DNA of 57,234 nucleotides from an uncultured Pirellulaceae bacterium (GTDB lineage Bacteria > Planctomycetota > Planctomycetia > Pirellulales > Pirellulaceae), in the NCBI GenBank assembly GCA_937928215.1, contig CALFWL010000138.1:1-57234 (forward strand). The letters are read 5' to 3'. The notes under the pieces are model-generated. The model searched no databases, was not told where the DNA came from, and was given only the letters and a program-made list of their open reading frames with translations. Each line of letters starts with the position of its first letter. Position 1 is the first letter of the stretch. A program made the position numbers and the translations under genes. Shown here in pieces: positions 10,505 through 18,462 of this stretch.

Positions 10505-11125
10505 TTACCCGTCCGGGTCGTCAAGCAGCTGCTGAAGCCGTTCACCCAGTTCTGGCGGGAATTTGGCTGGCCATGTCGAGTCAATCAATTCGATCCCGAT
10601 CATGTCCAACAAATGAACGCGGTCTTTCAAACGAAACGACGTCAGTTTCATCCGGACCAGCATTTCCAGTTCGACAATTGGAAACTCGCCCGCCGTATCG
10701 ACCTGAGCAACATCCGGGGTTTCGATCGAGTCGTGCTGTTTGACTTTTTCCGATGCGAACAGCAAATGCACTGCGTCACGAACTTTCGCGTTTGGCCCAT
10801 CAAGGAAAAAATCGACATCCATTGTTTTACCGTGGATGAACCCGTTCGCTTCCATCGCCTCTTTCACGCGACCGAGGTCTTCACGGCGAATCAAGATGTC
10901 AACATCCTGAGTGTTCCGCACCGCCGCCTCGTCAACACGAGACACCCACGCGGCAACCGCGTTTCCCCCGACAACGGCAAAAGGAATCCCGGCTTCCGTC
11001 AAAATCTTGCTGGTTCGCAGTAGTCGTTGTTTAACTTTTTCCACGGCACGCACCATCCTATCAATGGAAACGGGAGGTAAACTCGACAAATCGATATGGT
11101 TTAGGGGACCAGTGCTCATATGCAT
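10505..11125 (-). CDS. Nucleotidyltransferase-fold protein
   Basis: A 206-residue protein of the nucleotidyltransferase superfamily (AbiEii/MNT-like). The hallmark GG-x-A block is GGNAVAAW (53-60) and the metal-binding pair is in TQDVDILI (D74, D76). A later FPIVELEMLVRMKLTSFRLKDRVHLLDMI region matches the helical part of DUF6036/AbiEii-like relatives. Such proteins may be toxins of type IV systems or stand-alone enzymes. No antitoxin gene sits beside it, so a toxin role is not supported. Start ATG 11125 or the in-frame ATG at 11119. Confidence 0.75.
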   Translation of the reverse strand: MHMSTGPLNHIDLSSLPPVSIDRMVRAVEKVKQRLLRTSKILTEAGIPFAVVGGNAVAAWVSRVDEAAVRNTQDVDILIRREDLGRVKEAMEANGFIHGKTMDVDFFLDGPNAKVRDAVHLLFASEKVKQHDSIETPDVAQVDTAGEFPIVELEMLVRMKLTSFRLKDRVHLLDMIGIELIDSTWPAKFPPELGERLQQLLDDPDG

Positions 11126-11199
11126 ATCATAACATCAATTCACGGAACGTTCACAAGATTGATCGAGTTTTCTCGCTGGCTTTGCGTCAGCACTCGCCA

Positions 11200-11246
11200 A
11201 TCAATAAGTTGCCGGATGAACATGATTCAACGTCGATTTTACGCGA
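11200..11246 (+). repeat. Copy B of a dispersed intergenic repeat
   Basis: ATCAATAAGTTGCCGGATGA, then ACATGATT, matches copy A at 29119 at all but three of 28 positions. It is followed after 13 bases by ACGCGA (ACTCGA in the other copies). It lies between two minus-strand genes. Confidence 0.55.
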
Positions 11247-11315
11247 GCGAAATAAAATCAAATCTGGCAAGTATTGTTGGGCAAGTGCTAGGCTCACTGA
11301 CTCAACATCACCACG

Positions 11316-12158
11316 TTACTCTGTTGTTTCGTCTTTGTTCTGCTCCACCCAAGGATTTTTCCACGGTGAGCACTGGTCCAAGTACTCGCGGTACACAGGA
11401 AACTCTTCGGCGCGTTCCTCAAGCCACGCGGTGGTCTCGTCGATGAGTTCGGCTTCACGTTCCAGCGTAAGTTCACCCGTCAGGATTTTGGTTCGGAGCA
11501 ACACGAAGTACGTGTCCAGCACATCGCATCGACAGTAATCATTGATACGTTGCAATTGCCCCTCGTTGTACAGATCTTGGACCATGTGGCCCGCGATACC
11601 CATCTTGCCCGGCTTTCCGACCAGATTAGCTGCCAGATTAAGACCGCCATTGAATCGACTGGCGCTGAAGTTGGTCATGACTTCCTGCAAGTCCAGATGC
11701 GAGCCTTGGTTGTAGCGGTTGCGTTTCTGGTCGTACGTTCTCGCGTTCAAGTTGAACCAGTCGGGAATACTGATGCCAAACCGATAGGCGGCCAGTTCCA
11801 TCAACGGCAGATCAAATGTACGACCGTTGAAACTGACCAGCGTCGGCATTTTGTAGCCTTTCCAACCGTCCCAAAAATGTTTGGTGATGATGTGCGGTCG
11901 GTATTCGGGTGAGTCCAGCGTCACGATGTCGACGATGCGGAAATCAACGGTCAGCTTGATGATGGCGATCGAAATCGGAACGTGGTAGGTGTAGGGAATG
12001 AACTCCGACCCGGTTTGTTCCAATCGCTCGGCGGCGTAAACTTCGATTGCTTTGACGGCATCATAAGATTCGGACGGGTAACGAACCTTCGAAATCAATT
12101 CGCCATCGGCCACACTCTCAACATCGAACACCAGATAGCTGACGGCGGGGTTTGGCAT
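11316..12158 (-). CDS. Predicted 3'-5' exonuclease, DNA polymerase B-like (DEDD)
   Basis: A 280-residue protein of the predicted PolB-type 3'-5' exonuclease family. ExoI is LVFDVES (D12, E14), ExoII is in LVSFNGRTFDLPLM, and ExoIII is in YCRCDVLDTYFVLL, giving a DEDD-type set. Stand-alone members are thought to act in DNA repair or RNA/DNA trimming; the substrate here is unknown. The frame is open to 12203, but the ATG at 12158 (MPNPAVSYLVFDVES) fits the family. It is divergent from the peptidase gene at 12246, leaving 87 bases for both promoters. Confidence 0.88.
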   Translation of the reverse strand: MPNPAVSYLVFDVESVADGELISKVRYPSESYDAVKAIEVYAAERLEQTGSEFIPYTYHVPISIAIIKLTVDFRIVDIVTLDSPEYRPHIITKHFWDGWKGYKMPTLVSFNGRTFDLPLMELAAYRFGISIPDWFNLNARTYDQKRNRYNQGSHLDLQEVMTNFSASRFNGGLNLAANLVGKPGKMGIAGHMVQDLYNEGQLQRINDYCRCDVLDTYFVLLRTKILTGELTLEREAELIDETTAWLEERAEEFPVYREYLDQCSPWKNPWVEQNKDETTE

Positions 12159-12245
12159 AGAACGTTGACCTGTAAAATGATGAATCGTCACGCAAGCGTT
12201 CACTTTATCTCATTCGATCGGCAATGGAAAGCAAACGGAAGAAAC

Positions 12246-13481
12246 ATGGACCAAGAACGACTACTCGAACGCTTTTTGCAATACGTAAAGATTGACACCA
12301 CAGCGGTGGAAGAGGCGGGACGCTATCCCAGTAGCGATGGCCAACTGGAGTTGGGAAAGCTGCTGGTCGCTCAACTGACAGAAATGGGGGCCGCAAATGT
12401 GCAAGTGAACCAGCACGGCATCGTCATGGCCACGGTGCCGGGAAACGTGGAAGGTGCTCCCACTGTCGCGTTCAATGCTCACTTGGATACATCTCCCGAA
12501 ACCTCCGGATCCAACGTCCAGCCGCAGGTGATCCGTGATTTCGATGGCAAGAATATCGTGCTGTCTGGTGATTCGACCAAGGTGATCACGGCTGCAACTT
12601 GCCCTGAGCTACCGCTGGCAAGGGGAAGAACGATCATCACCAGCGACGGCACGACCTTGTTGGGCGGAGACGACAAGGCAGGCGTCGCAATCATGATGGA
12701 GCTGGCCGATCACTTGCTGGAAAACTCCGACATCCAGCACGGCCCGGTGCGACTGCTGTTCACGTGCGACGAGGAAATTGGTCGGGGCGTCGACCATGTC
12801 GACATCGGGGCGGTGGATGCGACCGTCTGCTACACGTTTGATGGAGGCGGCCAGAATATGATCGATCAGGAAACGTTTTCAGCCGACTTGGCAGTAGTGA
12901 CGGTCGACGGCGTCAACATTCATCCGTCCATCGGCAAGGGCCGGATGGTGAACGCGATCCGAGTCGCCAGCGATTTCATCGATGCGATGCCTACAGACCT
13001 TTCTCCTGAGTGTACCGACGGTCGCGATGGTTTCATGCATCCGTACGTCCTGGAGGGCGGCGTCGCTCAGTCAAGCATCAAAATTCTGCTGCGAGATTTT
13101 GAAACAGCAAGGCTTACGGCTTACGCGGATCTGCTGAAACAATTGGCCAATGAAGTTGCTGCCAAACATGCTGGCTCAAGCATCACTGTTCAAGTCACCA
13201 AGCAGTACCGCAACATGGCCGAGAGCCTTTCCTCCGAACCCCGAGCGGTCGCGTTTGCCGTCGCGGCACATGAAGCACTTGGTCGCTCGCCCGAACTATC
13301 TATCATCCGCGGCGGCACCGATGGGTCTCAGTTGACTGAGAAAGGTTTGCCCACGCCCAACTTGTCATCAGGGCAACACAACATCCACTCGCCGCTTGAG
13401 TGGGCATGCCTCGATGAAATGGTTGCCGCCTGCGAGGTCGGTGTGGAGCTGGTTCGGCGATGGGCGACAGCGGGCTCCTGA
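12246..13481 (+). CDS. pepT: PepT-like tripeptide aminopeptidase, M20 family
   Basis: A 411-residue zinc peptidase of the M20B group, which removes the N-terminal residue of tripeptides in the cytoplasm. Metal and catalytic blocks are visible: FNAHLDTS (H79, D81), LLGGDDKAG, FTCDEEIGRG (general base Glu and a ligand), CYTFDGGG, and the C-terminal HNIHSPLEW with the last His ligand. The lid-domain block VDGVNIHPSIGKGRMVNAI is typical of PepT. The frame is open further upstream, but the ATG at 12246 (MDQERLLERFLQYVKIDTTA) matches PepT N-termini. Confidence 0.93.
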   Translation: MDQERLLERFLQYVKIDTTAVEEAGRYPSSDGQLELGKLLVAQLTEMGAANVQVNQHGIVMATVPGNVEGAPTVAFNAHLDTSPETSGSNVQPQVIRDFDGKNIVLSGDSTKVITAATCPELPLARGRTIITSDGTTLLGGDDKAGVAIMMELADHLLENSDIQHGPVRLLFTCDEEIGRGVDHVDIGAVDATVCYTFDGGGQNMIDQETFSADLAVVTVDGVNIHPSIGKGRMVNAIRVASDFIDAMPTDLSPECTDGRDGFMHPYVLEGGVAQSSIKILLRDFETARLTAYADLLKQLANEVAAKHAGSSITVQVTKQYRNMAESLSSEPRAVAFAVAAHEALGRSPELSIIRGGTDGSQLTEKGLPTPNLSSGQHNIHSPLEWACLDEMVAACEVGVELVRRWATAGS

Positions 13482-13632
13482 TGCTCTGCATCGTCGAGCT
13501 GTTAAATTGAACCGCTTGTTCGTGTTGTCGCGATGATAGCTGCAAAGCCTGTTTTACTCACAAGCCCGGTTTTTCGAGCCGATTTTCTGGTAGTGCCCTC
13601 CGCCGCTTGCCACGTCTGATCAGGGAAGAACC

Positions 13633-15576
13633 GTGACACCGACCTTGCTATCGCGCCATGCTTTGCTGCTTTTTGCTCTACTGGTCGTCGTTCCGATTTC
13701 CGGACGATCAATCTTTGCCCAAGCGCCGATCGCAGGAGCCGGACCAGAAATTCGCAAAGCGAAGGTTCCGGTTGTGCAGGCGAAGACCACCCTACGCGTG
13801 GTCAAGCCTTCGGTCGACGCTGGTCCCATTGAGCCCGATTCGATCAAGCGTTTTACGGACGGATCGGATTTCTATCCAAACGTTGGGGTTCACTTGCAAA
13901 ACATGGTGGCGACGGTCGACCCTCAGGCCACCGACGCGGGACTGGACGCACTTCGCAAGGGAGGCAACGCGATTGATGCCGCGATTGCTGCGTGCCTGAC
14001 GTTGGGAGTCGTCGATGGTTACAACAGCGGCATTGGCGGTGGATGCTTTATTCTGGTTCACACGGCCGACGGCCAATTGCACGCGATCGACGGAAGAGAA
14101 ACTGCTCCCGCGGCAGCCCATCGGGATTTTTATCGCGACCATCAAACCGATACCGTGAACCCAGAAGCGTCACGACTGGGGCCAAACGCCGTTGCCGTTC
14201 CCGGCGCTCTGAAAGCGTTCGAAGAAGCGGTTGATCGTTTTGGAGAACTCGAACTATCGGATCTGCTCCTTCCCGCCGCCCAGATTGCGGAGGAGGGATT
14301 CGCGGTCAGCAACGTGTACTTTCGACGCGAACTGAAAGTTCTGGATGAGATCCGCAAGTTCCCCGAGACAGCCCGAGTGTTGCTGACTCCTGAGGGGCAA
14401 CCACTGCCACCCGGATACGTTTTGCGTCAGCCGGACTTGGCCAAGACCTATCGTAACATCGCACAACAGGGAACCGGCTGGTTCTACCACGGCCCGTTCG
14501 CTCAAACCGTCAGTCGCTGGATGCAGTCGAACGGTGGAGCGATAACCGAATCCGATTTTGCAGCTTACAAAACCGTCACTCGTCAGCCGCTGCGAAGCAC
14601 TTATCGCGGCTTTGAAGTGATTGGGTTCCCTTTGCCAAGTTCGGGCGGTCTGCATGTGACGCAGATATTAAACATGTTGGAATCGTTTCCACTTAGGCAG
14701 ATTCACCAGACCGATCCAGTTCAAGCAATGCACATCGTGGCCGAAGCGATGAAGCTGGCGTTTGCCGATCGAGCCTACTGGCCTGGTGACCCCGCGTTCG
14801 TGGATGTGCCATCCAGTTTGATCTCTCGCGAGTACGCAGCGGCTCAGATTGATAAAATTGACCCTGATCAGGTCACGCAGGTGGTCTCGCACGGTCAGCC
14901 GCCCAATCCCACCGATGTCTTTGTCGATCGGCACACGACACACATCTCCACCGCCGACGCAGAAGGCAACTGGGTCGCGATCACATCCACGATCAATACC
15001 AGCTTTGGTTCAAAAGTGATTGTGCCCGGCACCGGAGTGATCCTGAACAATGAAATGGATGATTTCTCGATCGCTCCAGGGGTGCCCAATCATTTCGATC
15101 TGATCGGCAACGAGAATAACAGCGTGCAGGCGGGAAAACGCCCGCTTTCCAGCATGAGCCCAACCATTGTCTTGAAAGATGGACAGCCCGTGCTAACGGT
15201 CGGGGCCGCTGGCGGCCCGAAGATCATCACTCAAGTCCTGTGGGCATTGATCAACACGATCGACTTCGGAATGACTCCCGGCCAGATCATGGCTCAGCCC
15301 CGAATCCATCACCAATGGTCGCCCGACTACCTGCGAGTCGAATCGACTCTGCCGATGGAAACCCGCAATCGATTGCACTCCTTCGGGCACGAGCTATTCA
15401 TTGCCGAATCGAACGAAGTTGGCGTCTGTCAGATGATCACGTTCGATCCCGCCACTGGGCGTTTCGTCGGCGCTCACGACGCTCGAGTTCCGGGCAAAGC
15501 ATCGGGCGTCAGTGTGCCGTCAAAAGAACAGCCATCAGGATCGCCGCTCAGGCAAGCGATGGCGACGGATCGATGA
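13633..15576 (+). CDS. ggt: Gamma-glutamyltransferase (Ntn hydrolase)
   Basis: A 647-residue exported enzyme that cleaves glutathione and transfers the gamma-glutamyl group. The start is GTG at 13633 and the signal peptide is MTPTLLSRHALLLFALLVVV..., with FAQA as likely cleavage site. The autoprocessing site and Thr nucleophile are in HTTHISTADAEGNWVA (about T435), giving a large and a small subunit. Substrate-site blocks are DGRETAP, GIGGGCFILV, SSGGLHVTQILNMLE and KRPLSSMSPTIVLKDG. It should act in the periplasm. It converges on csrA with only three bases between the two stop codons. Confidence 0.95.
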   Translation: MTPTLLSRHALLLFALLVVVPISGRSIFAQAPIAGAGPEIRKAKVPVVQAKTTLRVVKPSVDAGPIEPDSIKRFTDGSDFYPNVGVHLQNMVATVDPQATDAGLDALRKGGNAIDAAIAACLTLGVVDGYNSGIGGGCFILVHTADGQLHAIDGRETAPAAAHRDFYRDHQTDTVNPEASRLGPNAVAVPGALKAFEEAVDRFGELELSDLLLPAAQIAEEGFAVSNVYFRRELKVLDEIRKFPETARVLLTPEGQPLPPGYVLRQPDLAKTYRNIAQQGTGWFYHGPFAQTVSRWMQSNGGAITESDFAAYKTVTRQPLRSTYRGFEVIGFPLPSSGGLHVTQILNMLESFPLRQIHQTDPVQAMHIVAEAMKLAFADRAYWPGDPAFVDVPSSLISREYAAAQIDKIDPDQVTQVVSHGQPPNPTDVFVDRHTTHISTADAEGNWVAITSTINTSFGSKVIVPGTGVILNNEMDDFSIAPGVPNHFDLIGNENNSVQAGKRPLSSMSPTIVLKDGQPVLTVGAAGGPKIITQVLWALINTIDFGMTPGQIMAQPRIHHQWSPDYLRVESTLPMETRNRLHSFGHELFIAESNEVGVCQMITFDPATGRFVGAHDARVPGKASGVSVPSKEQPSGSPLRQAMATDR

Positions 15577-15579
15577 TAA

Positions 15580-15813
15580 TTACACGACCCCGGCATTGGA
15601 ATACGAGGCTGACTGGATCGCTTGGTTAATCACCGGCTTGGGATCATCAAATGATGTCGCTGATTCCACGAGCTCGCCTCGCAGAATCTGTATCCGATCC
15701 GGAGCCTCAATCCCGATGCTGACTGTTTTACCCTGAACTTTTAAGACCTTGACAGTGATGCCAAGTTCAGGAAATAAGATTGATTCACTCGTGCGGCGAG
15801 AGAGTACTAACAT
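15580..15813 (-). CDS. csrA: Carbon storage regulator CsrA
   Basis: A 77-residue RNA-binding post-transcriptional regulator. MLVLSRRTSESILF, VKVLKVQGKTVSIGIEAP and the R-I-x-I-L-R-GEL end of the core are all present. Arg residues near positions 6-7 and in ILRGEL would contact GGA motifs in mRNA. A C-terminal tail of about 25 residues beyond the core is longer than in E. coli CsrA. The start is the ATG at 15813, not an upstream one, because the core begins MLVLSRR. Its ribosome binding site overlaps a close match to the CsrA target sequence (see 15818-15826). Confidence 0.96.
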   Translation of the reverse strand: MLVLSRRTSESILFPELGITVKVLKVQGKTVSIGIEAPDRIQILRGELVESATSFDDPKPVINQAIQSASYSNAGVV

Positions 15814-15817
15814 TTGA

Positions 15818-15826
15818 CCATCCTTG
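15818..15826 (-). promoter_or_regulatory. csrA ribosome binding site inside a CsrA-type target motif
   Basis: On the minus strand the leader reads TTTTCAAGGATGGTCAA before the ATG. CAAGGATG is identical to the core of the published CsrA consensus (RUACARGGAUGU), and the GGA is the Shine-Dalgarno element, seven bases from the start. Binding of CsrA there would block its own translation. Inference from sequence. Confidence 0.6.
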
Positions 15827-16290
15827 AAAAGTTTTTGACGCGTGAACATGCCACGCGTTCGTTCGCAATGAGGTCCGAATCCGGTAGATCAATCAAATCA
15901 TTTGAAAAGCGGACGGGCCTTAGAACGCAAAAGGAGCGCCAAACTTTCGGCCAAAGCAGAAAAATGCTCGAATTGATTGGTGTAGCGACGGATTGCCTCG
16001 CCTGATTCCCCTCGATGCTCCAATTTGAAGACTTTTTGCTAGCGTCGCCAGCAAAGGGATGAATAGCACCGCGGGCAACGGGTCTGATTTTGATCTTTGG
16101 TTGATCATTTTGAGACCGCGACGTCAGCCGCCTGAGAGGCCTTTTTTGTCTCGCCTTCTGAATGAAAGCGTCTCTCAAAAGCGTTTCTGGTGAACCGGTA
16201 CGCGAACAGAACTGGCAACTTGGCCGCACGACCGGCTTTTCTGATGTCAAAACCTCGTAAAACCTACGGTGGATGCGATTCAGCCACTTG
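15827..16290. other. Gap between csrA and the TetR regulator
   Basis: About 460 bases between the divergent csrA and tetR-type genes. It should hold both promoters. A short stem GCCT-GAG-AGGC at 16130-16140 followed by CTTTTTT resembles a weak terminator on the plus strand, but no gene precedes it closely. No gene is recognised. Confidence 0.35.
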
Positions 16291-16315
16291 ATTTTCTGAC
16301 ACAGTGTCAGAAAAT
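16291..16315. promoter_or_regulatory. Perfect 25-bp palindromic operator at the tetR start
   Basis: ATTTTCTGACAC, a central A, then GTGTCAGAAAAT: twelve base pairs of perfect dyad symmetry. TGACA/TGTCA half-sites with this spacing are common for TetR-family operators. It lies 6 bases before the ATG at 16322 and overlaps the alternative GTG at 16304, so the encoded regulator probably binds here and represses the downstream efflux genes. Confidence 0.8.
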
Positions 16316-16321
16316 GCTGAC

Positions 16322-17032
16322 ATGGGAACTCTCAGTCCGAAAAAACTGGAAATTCAGAAGCGAGAGCAAAAGATCCTCGACGCCGCTCGACCGATCGTGG
16401 TCCGCGAGGGTTATCAGGCGCTCAGTATGGAACGAATTGCGGAAGCCGTCGAGTATTCGCGCGGGACGATCTACAACCACTTTTCGTGCAAGGAGGAGAT
16501 CATCATCGCGTTGGCTCAAAAGGGAGCAGCCAAACGAGTCGACATGTTCCGAATCGCAGCGTCGTATCAGGGCATTTCCCGTTTTCGGATGCTTGCCGTT
16601 TGCTACGCCGCCGAGCGGTTTGTCATCAACTATCCGGATTACTTTTTGTTCGAGCAAATTTTCAATCTGGATTCCGTCCGAGAGAAAGCGCCTCACCAGC
16701 GTCAGCAGCTGATTCATACCTGTGAGATCCAGTGCATGGAAGTTGTGACGGGAGTCGTTCGAGATGCCGTCGCGCATGGTGATTTGATTTTGCCTGACGA
16801 TGTCACTCCCGAGCGATTGGTGTTCGGACTCTGGGCACTGACTTCGGGGGCTTACGGATTGACGTTCACTTCTCAATCGTTGCCGCAAATCGGGATCGAT
16901 GATCCGTACGCCATTGTCCGCAGCCACGTGTGCCGCCTGCTGGATGGTTACAACTGGAACCCGACTTCTTCCACTCATTGTTTGAATGAGGAGTTTGCGA
17001 AAATTGAAAACTCTCTCAGCAAATTGTTTTGA
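16322..17032 (+). CDS. TetR/AcrR-family transcriptional regulator
   Basis: A 236-residue regulator if read from ATG 16322 (242 from the GTG at 16304, which lies inside the operator). The N-terminal helix-turn-helix is clear: ILDAARPIVVREGYQALSMERIAEAVEYSRGTIYNHFSCKEEII. The rest is a ligand-binding and dimer domain of unknown ligand. It is followed, with 10 bases between, by a membrane fusion protein and then an RND pump, so it most likely controls their expression in response to a pumped compound. The 25-bp palindrome at 16291-16315 is its likely operator. Confidence 0.9.
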   Translation: MGTLSPKKLEIQKREQKILDAARPIVVREGYQALSMERIAEAVEYSRGTIYNHFSCKEEIIIALAQKGAAKRVDMFRIAASYQGISRFRMLAVCYAAERFVINYPDYFLFEQIFNLDSVREKAPHQRQQLIHTCEIQCMEVVTGVVRDAVAHGDLILPDDVTPERLVFGLWALTSGAYGLTFTSQSLPQIGIDDPYAIVRSHVCRLLDGYNWNPTSSTHCLNEEFAKIENSLSKLF

Positions 17033-17042
17033 AACTTGCTTT

Positions 17043-18407
17043 ATGGCTCAAATTAAATCCCATCCCGTGACTCGTGATCGACCTCACGTTACGAAGCGGA
17101 AATGGCGCACCGCAGGCGGCATTGCCATCGCGAGCGCCATTGTGATTGGATCCTTTGCGTTAAATTTTCGAAACGATCGACTACTCGGTGAATCAGACGA
17201 AACGCCCGCACGTGTCAACAACGGCGTTCCAGAACCGCTGCCCGTTAACACGATGCGGGTATTTCTGGAAAGTGATGTCACGCAGACTCAATCCTATACA
17301 GGAACGATTCAAGCCCGGCAGAGCAGCGACCTAGCGTTCGAACTTCCGGGCACCGTCACCGAAGTGCTGGTTCGAGAAGGGGACTCGGTCGCGGCGTCGC
17401 AAGTGCTCGCTCGGATTGACACGAGGACGCTGATTGCCAAACGAGCCGCCATCAAGGCTCAACTGGATCAAGCCAACTCGCTATTGGATGAATTGACCGC
17501 CGGTCCCAGAGACGAGAAAATCCGATCGGCGATTGAACAGGTCAATGCACGTGAATCGGATTATCGATTGGCAGAACTCAATCGTGACCGCCGCAAAAAC
17601 CTGCACGAAGCTGGCGCGGTGTCAGACGAAGAGTTCGACCAATCACGATTTGCCTTACGGGCTGCCGAAGCAAATCTGAAGGGCGCGAAAGAACGACTTT
17701 CCGAACTGCAAACGGGGACTCGCAAGGAACAACTCTCCGCTCAGGCGTCTGCGGTGCTTCAGTTAGAGTCGTCACTCGACGAGATCGATGTTTCGTTAGA
17801 AAAGAGCCGATTGATCGCTCCGTTCGCCGGGACAATCTCGCGACGCTATGCCGACAACGGCAGCGTGGCCTCTGCGTCCGTTCCGATCGTCCGTTTGATC
17901 GAAAGCGGCAAACTTGAGGCCGTCGTCGGACTGCCACCCGACGTGGCAGCTTCGATCATTGACTCGGACACGAAGCCTAGCGTCATGCTGAACGTAGGTG
18001 AGCGTGAAATATCAGCCTCGATTCGGTCTCGCGTTCGCGAGCTTGACCCAGTCACTCGGACGCAGAACATTTTGTTGGACATTGTCCCTGCGGATGCCGA
18101 TCTGGTCGTCCCAGGTGAATTATGTGAATGGCGAATCAAACGGCCCGTGAATCGTTCCGGATTCTGGTTGCCTGCTTCTTCTTTGACGCGTGGCGTTCGC
18201 GGGCTGTGGTCCGTGATGGTTGCAGTCAATCAGAACGGTCACTCGCTGGCCGAAAAACGAGACATTGAAATCATTCTGACGGAATCAAATCGAGTGCTCG
18301 CCAGAGGCATGTTGTCCGATGGTGATCGCATCGTTGTGGATGGCTTGCACCGAATTGCAGCTGGTCAGCAAATCATTGACGCCGAACCAACCGCGTCCAT
18401 CCAGTGA
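17043..18407 (+). CDS. RND efflux membrane fusion protein (HlyD/AcrA type)
   Basis: A 454-residue periplasmic adaptor. Residues about 20-40 form an N-terminal membrane anchor (IAIASAIVIGSFAL). The barrel-sandwich hybrid begins at about 80 (TGTIQARQSSDLAFELPGTV). A long alpha-hairpin (about 135-255) is interrupted by a DELTAGPRDEKI repeat echoed by ELQTGTRKEQL. The second lipoyl half is IAPFAGTISRRYADNGSVAS, then beta-barrel and membrane-proximal domains. It joins the RND pump downstream to an outer membrane channel. No TolC-like gene is in the window. The ATG at 17043 is chosen because upstream codons run into the tetR end. Confidence 0.92.
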   Translation: MAQIKSHPVTRDRPHVTKRKWRTAGGIAIASAIVIGSFALNFRNDRLLGESDETPARVNNGVPEPLPVNTMRVFLESDVTQTQSYTGTIQARQSSDLAFELPGTVTEVLVREGDSVAASQVLARIDTRTLIAKRAAIKAQLDQANSLLDELTAGPRDEKIRSAIEQVNARESDYRLAELNRDRRKNLHEAGAVSDEEFDQSRFALRAAEANLKGAKERLSELQTGTRKEQLSAQASAVLQLESSLDEIDVSLEKSRLIAPFAGTISRRYADNGSVASASVPIVRLIESGKLEAVVGLPPDVAASIIDSDTKPSVMLNVGEREISASIRSRVRELDPVTRTQNILLDIVPADADLVVPGELCEWRIKRPVNRSGFWLPASSLTRGVRGLWSVMVAVNQNGHSLAEKRDIEIILTESNRVLARGMLSDGDRIVVDGLHRIAAGQQIIDAEPTASIQ

Positions 18408-18462
18408 TGACTGCCCCTTCCTTCATCGCTTCACCTTTTCGCCGAGGCCGGCAAAGCTGTTC

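Noticed and set aside
10177-10743. 188-residue plus-strand frame overlapping the nucleotidyltransferase
   Set aside because: It runs antisense into a well-supported gene and encodes no known motif.
10505-11125. Type IV toxin-antitoxin module
   Set aside because: The nucleotidyltransferase fold is there but no antitoxin gene is adjacent, so I call it only by fold.
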